DNA from: Bisporella sp. PMI_857
Lineage: Eukaryota; Ascomycota; Leotiomycetes; Helotiales; Helotiaceae
Length of the DNA: 64,000 nucleotides
NCBI GenBank assembly: GCA_021307315.1
Contig: JAJSPD010000060.1
Span: 62,001 to 126,000, forward strand
Reading direction: 5' to 3'
This document shows, one piece after another, positions 1 to 12,944 of this stretch. Below the pieces are notes generated by a model. It had not been told where the DNA came from. It made no database searches and saw only the letters and a list, made by a program, of their open reading frames with translations. The translations under genes and the position numbers were made by a program. How positions within the stretch are numbered: the stretch's first letter is position 1; each line of letters starts with the position of its first letter.

Positions 1-2516
1 CAGTGGTAATCTATGAAAAAGAGACGGATTTGCAATACCTTTTCGCAAATTACTTTAAAATCTCCTGTCGTTGCTGCATAAGAGGGGTAAATATTTACAA
101 CTTCGCTCTGCGGCCCCGGGATTAGGCTAAGTTCACTACCCCTTTGCGCACGAGTAGCGTGAGAGCTAAACCCAAAGCTTTCTGATTTTTTTTTTCAATA
201 AATGCCCACTGACTTGGGCTTGCTGGTTGTTGGTTGGTACTTGGAGGATGGTTGCGAAGCTCCGCTTGTCATTCTTGCTGAGGGTACACTTGTCATGAAA
301 CAACTCAATCATCCAATAAATCACTGACCGAAAATTGATTAGAGGTGACTTTTATATATAAAACTAGTCCAACAACGAAACCTCATCGTTCTTCCTTCCT
401 TCCATTCACCCTCGGGATTAAGTGAGCCTTCTTAATCGTATAGTTTCTTCTCAGCCTCCAGGCGACTAACTTTTGTCGCGAGTGTCCACGCCCAGGCTCG
501 GATATTCTCAAAGTTCCTATAACGATGGTGGCTGTTGAAATCGTCCTTAAAATTCGCGGAATTACTTGGATCCCCACCAGCTCGCCCCCCTCACAATAAG
601 TGTTGGTCCCACATCAACCTGACACATAATAGACTTCCTAATACTCTCGATACAATGGCCCGCATGCATACGAGCTTCTTTCGCCCCCGTTATAAATGAT
701 GCCCTATCCACTGGGTATTTACCCATCAACCACCAAGTGTATTGCCGATTTTATTCTGTGCGAGAAATAAGTATTATTATACGCACTACTATGTGAGTTA
801 GACATACTTACGAGGCAGGGAAGTTGATAAAAAAAGCTTCGAGGTCCGCCAGATACCCGTCTTCTTCCTCTGAACTAGCTAATAAGATAATCATTCTAAG
901 TCTGCTTCAGTGCGGCTGAGCTGCAAAATGCCCTAACTGGGAATCAAGATGTCACCATCTAGGGCAACAATTAGCAGATTAAATGTATAATATTTAAGGT
1001 GTTTTCGACTTCACTCACAGCGCCAAAGATTCTCCGATAGTAACTCACATTCTACAGGAGGGAGTCCTCCGTACGGGCCCTCCTCCCCAAGGCTATTTTC
1101 TTCCAGGTGAGCTTTGTTGCACTCTCCTTGAGGATCATGCGAATAGAGAGGTGAATACAGTTGCCAAAAATCAAAGCCCATGACGAAGACAATGTTGAAG
1201 ACGCTGGAAAACGATGATCATACCGGAATGAAGCAAAGGGATGATGCTTTCTGGTTTACTTATGCATACCGATGAACAAGTTTACCTATGTCAAGATAGT
1301 GCTATCTATGCCACTAAGGTATCGAGCAGTGTAATCATCACTACGGAGATAATGGCAAAATGTTTTGGGATACTAGGCTTTATGCAGGTTGGCTAGTATG
1401 CATGTTACTTCGTCAATGCCGCAGACGTCATTACAGACCAGTAACATGGCATACTAAAGGAAGTTCGCTGTGATTCCAAATGCTGTCATTAAGGAGTGTG
1501 ACTCTTGCGAAAGCTCAGTAGGCCGTTGCATGGAGGATATTTGGGGGCTATGGGAGGGAAGAAGATGTGGCGTTTGGAGTTTGGTGTTGTGAGCAGAAAG
1601 TCAGCCAAGGTGGGAATAAGCCGTATCATTTGAAGTTTGGCCAGCCTTGTGCGGCTGTTAGCATTCGTATGTTTTGCATCCTCAATTTATTTGTGGCATA
1701 GTTTGCCTTAAAACAGAACTATTTCCGTCAGGGGTAGCACGTGACTATGATCAGTTAGCCGAGAAGCAGCGGCTAAAAAACTTTGAGGGGTTTATAATGT
1801 AAGCTACTGGTTGGTGCGCTTCCTAAACCCCTGGCCCAAGTCCAAAGAGCATTCTTCCAAAGGCCGTTCCGAACTTGGACACAATGATAAGAGGAATTAA
1901 ATCTTGGAGTTAACAACAGTCGGGGCGATAATGTATCGATCATATAAGATCGTACTTATCATCGAATATTGCACTCTGGAGGTCCTACCCTAGCGTGAAC
2001 GAGAGCCGGGTTTAATGTTCAGGCTCACCCAACTAAGATTCATCATGATATTGGCCTTGCCAGCGATTTCAACTATAATACTCACCAATGTGATGGTGGA
2101 CGAAAAAAAAAGCCTGCCACGGCCTGAATTGACCTCTGCACTGTGTATTTATTCCTAGTGTCGAGATAAATCGGCTCGTGGAATATAGAGTAAAATCCTC
2201 GAAATCCAGCCAAGAGTTTTGGACTTTCAAGTGCCGCGATTATTGTACACAACTAGTGTGCGTAACTGTGCACTTGACTGGCGGAAATTGTGGCACCACT
2301 CGCTTTGGCTACTGTGATCGCTTGTCGGAATATTCTTCAACGAAAACATTGTTTGGGGCAAAATAGTTCACTAGAGCCGCCATCGAGAACATTTAAAGTC
2401 CACTTTCTCCCCCGCCATGGCTGGTCTCTTAAGTCTTGGAAACTCATCAACACAACTCCTAGGTGCATTATAAAATCGCCTTCTGCTGAATTTATTCGTT
2501 GGTTGATTCTGTCAGC
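1..2516. other. Intergenic region, no supported gene
   Basis: I see no credible coding sequence on either strand. Only short stop-interrupted frames occur and none shows a recognisable motif. The right end is the promoter of the GH127 gene. A TATA-like element (positions 352-360) lies in this stretch with no convincing gene nearby. Confidence 0.6.
2469..2475 (+). promoter_or_regulatory. TATA-like box upstream of the GH127 gene
   Basis: The string TATAAAA lies about 40 bases before the chosen start codon at 2517. It is the right orientation for the gene, but the short distance would imply a very short leader, so the assignment is tentative. Confidence 0.35.
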
Positions 2517-4810
2517 ATGCTCTCAACCCTGCGCCAGGGAGTCGTGTTAGGGTGGTTCCTCATTAGCAATGTGATAGCAGACCTCGCCGTGTCTCCCGCC
2601 AGGGGAGAAACTGGCATTGCAGCTCACATTTTCGACATGAGCCAAGTTCAACTAACCAACAGCCGTTGGATGGATAACCAAGGTCGCACTTTGAGCTACA
2701 TCAAGTCCGTCGACTTGGAACGAATGCTCTACGTATTTAGACAGAACCACAACCTCTCCACAAACGGTGCAACTGCCAATGGAGGCTGGGATGCTCCTAG
2801 TTTTCCATTCCGTTCTCACATGCAGGGACACCTGTTGACGGCGTGGGCGAATTGCTGGTCATCACTTCGAGATACCACATGCAGGGACAGAGCTACCTAC
2901 TTTGTTGCGGAGTTGGCTAAGTGCCAGAAAAATAATGGTAATGCCGGCTATTCTACAGGATACTTGTCTGGATTCCCAGAGTCAGAAATCACAGCGCTTG
3001 AGCAACGAACTTTGACGAATGGCAACGTGCCTTATTATGCTATTCATAAGACTATGGCTGGATTGCTCGATGTATGGCGACATATCGGTGACACAAATGC
3101 CAGGGATGTTCTCCTGTCTCTCGCTACATGGGTTTACACGAGGACCGGAAAGCTGAGCTACGCCCAGATGCAAAGTAAGTTAAGAAGTGTTTTAACGATC
3201 AGTGACCCCCCCCTAGCTCTAGCTATACCCCTATGCACGATTTGTTGGTACTGTGCTTGTCCACATAGCTGGCAGCAAACAATGATTCTTTGTATTCATT
3301 ATTGAGAGGCTTTGTAGCCTTGGCTGATTAATACACGCTAGACTTAATGGGCACTGAATTCGGAGGCATGAATGACATTCTGACCGAGGTCTACTGGTGG
3401 ACGAACGATGCTCGATTCCTCGAGACAGCCAAGCGATTCGACCATGCCTCAGTATTCAGCCCTCTGGCTTCAAATCAGGATCTTCTTAGCGGGTTGCACG
3501 CCAACACTCAAGTCCCCAAGTGGATTGGTGCCGCTCACGAGTACAAGCAAACCGGCAATACGACTTACCGCAGCATCGCCCAAAATGCATGGTCCATTAC
3601 TGTCAATGACCACACGTACGCGATTGGTGGCAACAGCCAGGCAGAGCACTTTCGAAATCCTGATGCAATTTCCGGGTATTTGAGCCAGGACACTTGCGAG
3701 GCGTGTAACACGTATAATATGTTGAAGCTGACTCGCGAGCTTTGGACGATTAACCCCACACCTGCTTACTTTGACTACTACGAGCGCGCTGTACTTAATC
3801 ATCTTCTTGGCCACCAGGACCCCTCGTCTTCCCACGGGCATATTACTTACTTCACCCCACTTAACCCTGGAGGGCGTCGTGGTGTTGGTCCGGCTTGGGG
3901 TGGCGGGACTTGGTCGACGGATTGTAAGTGTTATATTCCATTAAAGGTTGCTCGGGAGCCTCATAATAGTAGTTTCTAATGCTCCACTTTCTCTCAACAC
4001 TATTCCGTTCGTTACTAACTCCAACTACTTTAGATGATACGTTCTGGTGCTGCCAAGGCACTGGTGTTGAGGTGAGTCCGGACAGCCTAGACTAGATACA
4101 ATTGAGGTCTTGAAAACGCAAGCTAACAATAGGTAGACTCATACTAAATACATGGATTCCATCTATGGCTATGATGACTCGTCTCTTTACGTCAATCTTT
4201 TTATTCCATCAACCTTGAACTGGTCCGCCAAAGGCGTAATAATCTCGCAGACCACGACTTACCCGATGACTGGTAAGTTTTTATACTTGGGTCGGTCGAG
4301 AGCGCGAAAAATTCATACGTCCATAATCTTAGAGATAGTTGCGCTAACTATGTGATAGATACCACGACACTCAAAGTTACTGGCGGTGGCTCATGGGCAA
4401 TGAAGATCCGCATCCCCGCCTGGACATCCACGGCAACCATCACGATCAACGGCCAAAGCGCCGGAGTTAGCACTAGCCCCGGCTCATACGCCACCATATC
4501 TAGGACGTGGGTTTCAGGCGATACTGTCATCGTGACACTGCCTATGAAGCTGCGACTCATTCCGGCTAATGACAATCAGAGCATTGCTGCTGTCGCCTTT
4601 GGACCTGCCATCTTGTCTGGAAACTACGGCAGCACCACGCTTAGCTCCAACCCGACACTTACTCTGAGCTCCATTAAGCGGACAAGCACCTCAACCCTGG
4701 ACTTTACGGCCACGGCAAATGGTCAGACTGTGAGCCTGGGGCCGTTCTACAACGCACAAGGATTTAACTATGTCGTTTATTGGACAACGAGTGGCTCGCT
4801 GCCCTCATAA
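2517..4810 (+). CDS. Secreted GH127 beta-L-arabinofuranosidase (DUF1680 fold)
   Basis: Predicted 621-aa secreted glycoside hydrolase releasing L-arabinofuranose from plant wall glycans. Exons are 2517-3174, 3342-3923, 4034-4071, 4137-4272 and 4359-4810; all four introns are GT-AG, and the 38-nt third exon carries the active-site cysteines. The start at 2517 is the first ATG and opens a hydrophobic signal peptide ending near residue 20. Family motifs appear in order: TEFGGMND (about 224), AEHF with the likely acid/base Glu321, CEACNTYNM with zinc ligands Glu339 and Cys341, and FWCCQGTG with Cys419/Cys420. The spacing closely matches the bacterial enzyme HypBA1 (Glu322, Glu338, Cys340, Cys417, Cys418), in which a zinc-bound cysteine is the nucleophile. 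A beta-rich C-terminal region ends at the stop. Family assignment is firm; exact substrate is inferred. Confidence 0.93.
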
Positions 4811-6129
4811 TGAACAAAGTTCTCCTGAGAATGGCGATTTAATAACTCTTAGTTATTTAGTCACGAGGCGTGTAGCATATATGCAGTTGTGGCACAAGGA
4901 AGCAGATTTAGTTCAGTAGACCATAGGACCATAGGATCGTATGTTATGTGTTTTCTTTCTCAGTAGTACTAAAGTACTTGAAAAAAGAAATAAGACTAGT
5001 GAAAAATGTCAAAAGAAAGTTGCTGGCGGTCTACGATAGAGAATGATTTTCTATGTCAAACATGGAATGATTAATAAACTCTCATGTTATGGAAATTCTG
5101 TGGATATGTTATTCATATCACCTGCGTGTCTATTCTTCAAGTCCCTTTATTTGTCCTCCTCAACCCCATCGTAGCCTCCTTGAACGAAGTGGCGGGTAAA
5201 GATCTCCATGTCGGCTTTCTTGAGGACAAAGAGCTAGATGTTTTGTACATGTGAGACACAGAATACGACGAACTTTTTTGCAATAGCTGAAACAATCTCA
5301 TATTCTTTGGATTCCAACAAAGCATGAACGTGTTTGCACTTTAGGGTCATTCGGAACCCAAGCATACCATCGTTGCCAGAGTGCAAACACCGCCAGATGC
5401 AACCGATTTCTATAAGCCCTTAAAACTTATAATCAACCCTCTCTATGCATTTTAGCGTACATATATGTTAATAGGGATGAAGGGGATGGATAGGATAGAC
5501 GTATCTGAGGTTTTGGCATCCTTCAAGTCATTCTCAACTACCGTATTTTAACAAATTCATAACAATTCAGAGTAAAGTAACTGGGAAATAGCTGGGGGAT
5601 CTCTGTGATATCACTATAAGCAAGCTGGGTCAAGACACAGTATCAAGGCTGCAACCTGAGGATGCCTATAACTACATCGTTTGACATTAGCCCAGGCGCA
5701 CGAAGCTAGGAGGGGCTCACCAAACTACGGTAAAATAAATCTACAATCAAAGTACTGAGTCCAACTGCCAAAATAGAAGTATACTACGACCTGAGCATTT
5801 GATGTCCTCAAGTTGTTGAGCCCATTCACACCCGCCGAATTGGGTTGTCCACACCCGCCAAGTTGAGACTAGTGCGCCAACACAGACGATGGTCAAGCAG
5901 TTAAGAGAGCCTCACCTATCTCCATCCTCGATTAATTCAACTAACCTCATCATACAACACACAACACCTCGCGAACGTGCATTCTTGCTCCTAGTAAGTC
6001 ACCTCAAGCCCCTTTCGCGGCCTTAATGTTAGCGAGAATAGGCGAGGACCTTAACTCCATTGTCGCCTGAGAATGATGGCAACAATGACTGCTAGACGCT
6101 AACGAGACCGCCTTCCTTCCCAGATCGAG
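4811..6129. other. Intergenic region with the leader of the coiled-coil gene
   Basis: No gene is seen between the GH127 stop and the next start codon. The right end (about 5940-6129) is the probable transcribed leader of the coiled-coil gene. It holds a likely leader intron at 5994-6123 (donor GTAAGT, branch GCTAAC, acceptor TTCCCAG), ending six bases before the ATG. A short word, CACACCCGCC, occurs twice near 5826-5861. Confidence 0.5.
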
Positions 6130-7955
6130 ATGGCAGAAACACACCCAAATAATCGTCGCAGACGCGATTCACTTGTTGACAGCAATCCACCTACAGTTGC
6201 AGAATCCCTTACCGTTCGCACCCGTCGCCGATCCAACTCTATTCGTTCTGAAAACCCATTCGAGAGTCCTCTCAGCCGTCAAGAAGACGAGATCGCAAAA
6301 CTTATCAAGGAGATCAATCAAAAAAACGAAGGTGAAGCTCGAGAGTCTGCACTACAAGCTCAGCTTGCCTCCGAAGCTTCCTCAAGCAGCTCTGGCGCTG
6401 GTCTTGGCCTCGGCCTTCATTTCCCCGCCATCGACTCTGATTCTGGTATCACTGAGACTCCAAGTCGTGCTACCACTCCTCGCCCCACCCCTCCTCGTCC
6501 AACCACTTCCTCTTCCTCTACATCCTACAGTATTGTGAGTCAAAATATCGAAGCATCTTGACCTGCCCTGAATGTTTGAAGAGCGGTTAGATACTGGCGT
6601 TACTTCAAGATACTGACTCCAAGTGAAGCTAGGTGATATAGTTACTCAAGTTGACAATCTACCCGCCGTTACACCATCTGCTCGCCGCGAGTCAATCTCT
6701 TATCCAACAAAGCGCGAACCATCACCTGTTGCGGCACGTCCACTACCATCTCCACGTCCCCAAAGCGGCGAATTCTCCTCATATTCCCCATATTCAACTC
6801 CCATTAACTACTCTCGTCCAATCGCTAAACCAGCTGGTCCACGATCTGCCCGAATTCATAGACGCAATACTGCCATTGACCTCAGCGGTTTAGCCAAGGA
6901 CAAAGGCCTACCAACAGAGGAGGATATCTTGCAAGCTGAAGAGGAACGTTTGCTTGAGGAACGACGTGAGCTCGACCGAGTTAGGCAAGCCATCATCAAC
7001 CAGGAAGCTGAGCGATTACTAGAAGCACGTAAATACAAACAAAAGTATCACAAGACTTCATCATCCAAAATGAGCTATCAAAATTTTGAGTCTTCTGGTG
7101 CTGGCCCTAGCAACCCTCGCCAGGCCCCGCCATCCCCATCTCAAGGCATCAGCCACGGCAATGGCATGAACGGTATTGGTATGAACCCTGGCATGGTTGG
7201 TTTTCCAACTCCTGCCGGTCACCAGGCCGATCTAAACTATATCATGGGCATGGTCGAGGAATTGTCGCGCACTCTTGCTCACAACCAAAATCTTACCGCA
7301 AGCATCGTCCAGAAGGCTGGAGAGGTCCGTGAGCTCGCTCGCAGCCATGATCTTTCCAACGATGAGATCCTTGCCCGCGCTGCCGAAGCTTTGAACTGTA
7401 AGTTCCTAGATGCAATAATTGATCCCAGATGCTAACCTTGCCACAGCTGATACTACTAACCTCGAGCAAGAGATATCCAAGCTCAAGGAGGATCTTGCAA
7501 GTGCTGAGCATGCCCGTGATGAGAACTGGAAGTTGGTCATCCATGGATGCAACATTTTGGCCGATATCAGAGACAAGATGCACAAGTTCCGTGCTGATAC
7601 TGACAGAGATGTTCTCGCCTGGCACAAGAGCTACCGTGATCAACTTGCCCATGAGCGTGCCGAGAATTTGCGCCTTAACTGCCTCATTTACGACATGCAA
7701 GCAGCCGCTGCCCGAGCTAATGGTCACCTACGTGACATGCGCCGCTATATTACCGACCACCCCGAGCTCGAGGAGTTGCGTCGTGAGGTTGCGGGTCTCC
7801 GTACCGACCGCCGCATGTGGAAGCGCATGGCTATGCCATTGATGACGGAGAGCGACTCGGAGTGGTCTGACGACGACGACCTTCGTGATCCCAAGACGCA
7901 GAGAAAGCGAGCCAAGGCGGAGAAGGCTAAGGCGGAGGCGGAGGGTGATGCCTAG
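6130..7955 (+). CDS. Coiled-coil protein of unknown function
   Basis: Predicted 560-aa protein that I do not recognise. Exons are 6130-6534, 6629-7397 and 7447-7955. The first junction (acceptor at 6628) is chosen because it keeps the frame and follows a perfect TACTGAC branch site; the second is canonical. The N-terminal 220 residues are Ser/Pro/Arg-rich and look disordered, with several RRxS-type phosphorylation contexts. A charged heptad-like stretch spans about residues 229-275, a Gly/Met/Asn-rich linker follows, and a longer coiled coil covers about 392-515. The C-terminus is acidic (SDSEWSDDDD) and then Lys/Ala/Glu-rich. There is no signal peptide or membrane segment. A cytoskeletal or scaffold role would be a guess from composition only. 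Confidence 0.8.
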
Positions 7956-9256
7956 ATAGCCCCATTCTGTACTTGGTTCTTTCTGCATATGGCGGCGTTT
8001 TATACCCAGTGAGATGGTTCATGGGGCGTTATTTGATTTCAACCCAAGGAATGATCGCACGGTTTTCTGATACATATGCAGGGTAGCATACGCGATCGGA
8101 AATGAAAATTTTATTAAAACTTGTGCAACTTGTAACTTGTGAAAAGCCCGTCGTGCTTTATCTTATAGGGATCTCCAACGTATCAAATGAAATAGAACTT
8201 TTAGAACTTGCTGAAGATCTTTACCTGGAAAGAAGCAATAGTTTAGAAAAGTATAGTCTAATTGCTCGTATTGGGATTTGGCATCGAGGGATATGCAAGT
8301 TTCTATCTGCAAAAGCCATTTTGAGCAACTAATGATGTAGATCATGCACTGGACCATCTTATAGTACTATCATTCCACTGTTACGAACTGCCTTAATTAA
8401 GGGCACAGTAAGCCAGCTAGCTCCCCATGCGGTTTAATAGCTTCCCAAGTAAGAAACTGGTCTATGACCGCTCCTCGCCATCTGCCATACGGTCTCATAG
8501 GAGACCCATCTCACTTGCCATTCTCGCGCTAATCACCGCTCTCCTCATCTGCTCCGTGTCGACATAACTCACCACCTGTCGGTTGAGGAAAGCTGGGTCT
8601 TGGGGTAGGTGACCTGATCTTTAAATGTGCCTTGTGTAACCATCTTTATGGCACATGTGCAGGTGTCCGCAATCTGATTGGTGATAGGGGTTGCTTGATT
8701 GTTGATGAGATAATTTTGTTATCTACTTACAATGCGCCAGATTACTGTAGTTCGGTATGCTCTGTGTGCGTTTAAGCGTCTGATGTTCTTTTGTGGCTTA
8801 TATCCTGAAAACAGCCGTTTGGATCTAAGTCTATTAGTGCAGGATGAGTTGTTATCAGATTCAAGTTTCTCCGAAACATAACACGAGCGCCAACGGCTAG
8901 AACGCTCCGAATGCCAACTTTGATGGGCACGTTCAGAATATGCAATTGCAACTTGAACAAGTTCAAGCACCTTCATTTGCACTAGCAACTAAGGTAGAAC
9001 ATGCAGACTTTGAGCCTCAGATTGTCAAAAAGCTGAGCGGAACACGAAAATGGGGAAGAAATACTGAAATAAAAAAAAAAGAGGAAATGAGATATGAGGT
9101 GCATGCTATGAAATCGCTAAATCGCTCACAAAGTTCAATCCAAAACGCCTTTCATCCCCACTTTTAAGCCCGTAAACGCCTTATCCACAAAATATTTTTT
9201 TGTCATTGGTACAATTCCTTACCACCCTTTCTTCCCGTTCAAAGAAGAAAGAGGAT
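7956..9256. other. Intergenic region, no supported gene
   Basis: This stretch separates the coiled-coil gene from the convergent carbonic anhydrase gene and holds both 3' regions. Short frames here lack motifs and look like chance. Purine-rich, A-rich sequence occurs around 9060-9090. Confidence 0.5.
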
Positions 9257-10181
9257 TTAGTTTGTCTTCTTGCCGTCCTTGCGGTCTTGAGCAATGGATT
9301 GGGCGGTACCGGCAGAAGCAAGGATTGTGTTCTCCTCACCAGGGCGGCTTTGGATGAAGCGGGCGTTGAACTTCATGATGTGCTTGAGGGAGTTGTACAT
9401 CATCCAGTCGATGATGAGGGGCTTCTTGCTGACGATCCACTCGATGCCCTCAGTGCATGGTGGGGTGGTTAGGGATCCTTGGTATCTAAATGTAGTTAGG
9501 ACATGGTTCAGAGAGTACGTGACTACTAAGAGGAGCCTACCTGTAGACCTCATTCTTGGACAAGTGGTCAGTGATGGAGTGAAAGTCAACACCGTTGATG
9601 TCAGTGGTCTTTCCGTTTGTCTTGATCTTATCCGCAGCTCTGAGGATGGTCCTCAAGGCGGGTGAGGTTGCACGTCCGATCTCAATCAGGAAACCAACAA
9701 CAGCGAGCTTTCCTTCCTTGGTCTTGTGGACAAAGTGGATCTCCATTGGCGAGTACTCTCCCTCAATTTGATGCTCTCCTGGGGTGTGCAAGTGCGCCTG
9801 TTGGAGCTCATATTCTGTGTTACCGAACTTGAGGGTCGACTTCTTGAAGCCATTCACCTCAACGGTGTGGCCCTTGTTCTCAAATTTGACCTTGTTGTTC
9901 TCCTTCTTTGGAATCTTCATCTTGTACTCCTTACCGGCCTCCTTCTTGATCTTGCTGTCTAAGTTGATGGGGGTTTGTTGTTTGCCCAATGCGCAGTCAC
10001 CATTCTTGGATTTATCGAGCACATGCCAGCTCAATGGGCCATCGTTGCTACCATATCCCCAGGGCTTGGAAGAGGCAACGGTGCTGTTGTCACCTCGGCG
10101 GTAGAGGTGTTGGGAATCGTCATAGCATGCCTGCGTAACAGCGAGGACAGAGGCTGCAAGTGCTAAAGATACAACACGCAT
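9257..10181 (-). CDS. Secreted alpha-type carbonic anhydrase
   Basis: Predicted 289-aa zinc enzyme interconverting CO2 and bicarbonate, probably outside the cell or in the secretory pathway. Exons are 10181-9541 and 9485-9257; the 55-nt intron (9486-9540) is GT-AG. I placed the start at 10181 because the hydrophobic signal peptide (cleavage near residue 18) begins there; upstream in-frame codons lie in the leader. The zinc ligands are visible as His130, His132 (QAHLHTP) and His149 (MEIHFVH). The conserved substrate-pocket motif SLTTPPCTEG follows the splice junction, and Cys63 can pair with the cysteine in that motif, as in other secreted alpha enzymes. Length fits the family. It is convergent with the coiled-coil gene. 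Confidence 0.93.
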
Positions 10182-11481
10182 ATTGAAAGTAGTTAATGAA
10201 ATTGGATAGGAAAGATAGACAAATGAAAAGTTGACAAATGAAATGGATCGGAAGAGAAGCTGGAGAGATGCGAAGATGTGAATGTGGAACTGATGATACT
10301 GAATGCATGAATTGAGTGCAGAACAGAGCATAATATATGATCAAACCGACCGGGCCTCTGATGCCCTTCCATAGTATCTCAAAGTTGGAGGAACGGCAGA
10401 TGGATCCGAAGAGTAGCTTCAGTGAGGCTACGGAGGAAGGGTCGCGGCTGAGCTGGCTGGTCGGCCGGGGTGATGTTCGCTTGATGAGCTCCTTCACACA
10501 CCGACAGGCGTTGATGACCGGCACTCAGAAGATCCATCATGTTTCATTCGTCCTTTAAACGGGAATATAATGCGGCTCATACTGTGAGATGGAGCCGGAT
10601 GCAGAAGCGCTAAGCGCGATGAGAGTGTGTTGGGAGGAATATGACTTCGAGCCGCAGCCACCCTCACAGACCATAAACCCGCCCAGAAAAATGATCTCAC
10701 TGCTGTTTAGCCAAGGCCGGCTAGGCTTTGACTAAGCAAAGTTGACGCAAATTGTAGGATCCCAGTTCTTTTTCAAATGTGGCCGTGTTCTTGGGATGCG
10801 AAGGAGAGCTCAGCCATTACATGACCGCATCAACCAACCAACCAACGAAGAGCAACGACTGTCCAGAAAGGGAAATAGCTTGCGGGCAACGATCTGGACT
10901 CATCAGGTTGGATGGGTAAACACCGACAGATAGTCGACAAGCTTCGCTCGTGAGCTCAGATTGTCAATTTGACAACACAAGGTTTGGGAGGAACATGTGG
11001 AGTTGAGGCGAAGCATTCCAGGTAATCTGAAAATAGCCGAAGGCATCTCAGCACAAGAGCTCTCTCTTACCTAACCCTACATAGTTCATGCCTTCAATCT
11101 GAGGCAAGAAAAGTATGCTTGTTATGGCCTTAACTTCAAGGCATGAACATATCCCCCGATACCATATTATCTGTCAATGTACGCTGTTCTCAGACTTCTT
11201 TGAAGTTCTGTCCCACAGCATTGCGACAAATTTGGAAAGATTAAGCTTTACCTCAAAGACCAATTGACATATAGCCATTCTCAATGATCAAAATAATTAA
11301 GCCGAGAAGCTCGACATCATCTATAGGCAAGTTATAGGCTAGCTAATACATTTCAGCCAAGAGTCCATCCTGTCACCAAGTCATCGCTATCTTTGGTCGA
11401 CCACACCCCAGGATGACCATAAACCCTTAATGTAAATCCTTGAACAAAGCATTGAAAATTCCATCCCTGATGTTCCATAAT
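10182..11481. other. Intergenic region: carbonic anhydrase promoter and LRA3 3' region
   Basis: No credible gene. The left part is the leader and promoter of the minus-strand carbonic anhydrase gene; a minus-strand TATA-like run lies at about 10331-10340. The right part is the 3' flank of LRA3. Confidence 0.5.
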
Positions 11482-12944
11482 CTATGATGTCGTTAATTCC
11501 TTCACACCACTGACCAAGCCATTTACCACTCCATTCTCCTGTGGCTTTTCGTTTTCAACCACCTTCTGCTCCGTGGGTTGCGGGGCTTTTTCCTCGACTG
11601 CAGGGCGACCTAAAGGTCTTTCTGGGTCTGGTGTTAGAAGATACTGAGCTGGGATCAATTTCGCAGCAGGATTGAGGGTTAGCCCGAATCCGGGCTTGTC
11701 AAGCTGTGACTTCAGGAGGAAACCTTTCTCCGGAATAGGCTCATCAATGAATAAGTCGCCAAAAACTGGAAGCACGCTCTTGCCGTCAGGCGAGTTGGCA
11801 AGATATTCTTGGAATGGGCAATTCGTCTGCGAGATGACATAGTGGTAGCTGTAAGGTCCGCTGGCGTGAGGAACCACTGGGATGTCGTAGGCTGCAGCCA
11901 TGGCAGATACCTTTAGCAGCTCAGTTAAACCACCAAGCCACATAACATCAGGCTGTATGATATCCAGATTTCGCCCTTCGATCAGCTTTCGGAATCCGTA
12001 CCTAGAATATTCATGCTCCCCAGTGGTGAACTTGACTTGTGGGTGAGCTCTCTTGATCTGAGCAAAGCCGTCCGTGTCATCTGGGGAGAGGCATTCCTCC
12101 CACCAGTTGATATTCAAGTCTAAGCACGCCTTGACGATTTCTATCGTGTAGGGGACGTTCAAACTCATATAGCAATCAACCATGATTGGAAAATCTGGTC
12201 CAACGCTCTCTCGGTGTTTCCGCAGGAATTCAACATTCTTCTTGAGGCCGGCATGCCCCTCTTCCGGGCAATATGGTAAAGGCACTTTTGCACCCCAGAA
12301 GCCCATTGCCTTCGCAGAGGTTGGTTCTGGACCCGTGCAGTAGAAATCGAGCTTTTCCCGCGTCGCGCCACCAATCAGCTTGTATACTGGCTCATTTCTA
12401 ATCTTGCCTAGCAAGTCCCAAATTGCCAAGTCAATGACAGATATAGCCGCTACTGGTAGTCCTTTGCGACCGTAGAACATTGAACCTCTGTACATTTGCT
12501 CGAAGAGGTGGTTGGTATCTCTGGGGTCGGCTCCAATCAAGAATCGTTCGAAGTGTTGGTGTACCAACCAACATGCTGGCGGACCTGCGAGATTCAGTCA
12601 GCCTCCTCCAATACTACAGATAAGTTGCACCTGCCTCCAAATCCAGTAGCAAAGCCCACGGTGCCATCGGAACCTTCAATTTCAACACAGAAGGAACCCA
12701 AAACGTTGATTCCCCAACTTGTTCTCGAGGCTCGATACTCCTCCCATCGTGACATTGGCGTTGAGATAGAAGTGTCAACCAGCCTATATTTAGTTCAATT
12801 ATTGCACGGAAATAGGGTTTTATTCATGCCGACATACCAGTGTCCGCCTTTGACATTGTGGTAGTCTCCTCCAGATCCTACTCCGTCAATGACATAGGTC
12901 CTAATGGCCTTGATGGTGGGAAAGCTACGAGCGGCGGATGCCAT
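11482..12944 (-). CDS. LRA3: L-rhamnonate dehydratase (enolase superfamily)
   Basis: Predicted 452-aa enzyme removing water from L-rhamnonate to give 2-keto-3-deoxy-L-rhamnonate, step 3 of the fungal non-phosphorylated L-rhamnose pathway. Exons are 12944-12838, 12783-12635 and 12584-11482. The second intron (12585-12634) has a GC donor instead of GT; only this junction keeps the conserved frame. Catalytic residues appear with the spacing of bacterial RhamD: Asp222 (MVDCYMSL), Glu248 (WWEE), Glu275 (TTGEHE) as metal ligands, and the Asp298 (QPDV)/His325 (VVPHAS) dyad. A 40-residue Glu/Pro/Val-rich tail follows the barrel and is not part of the fold. The gene is divergent from the Zn2Cys6 regulator. 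A related sugar-acid dehydratase is possible, but the motif context fits rhamnonate best. Confidence 0.88.
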
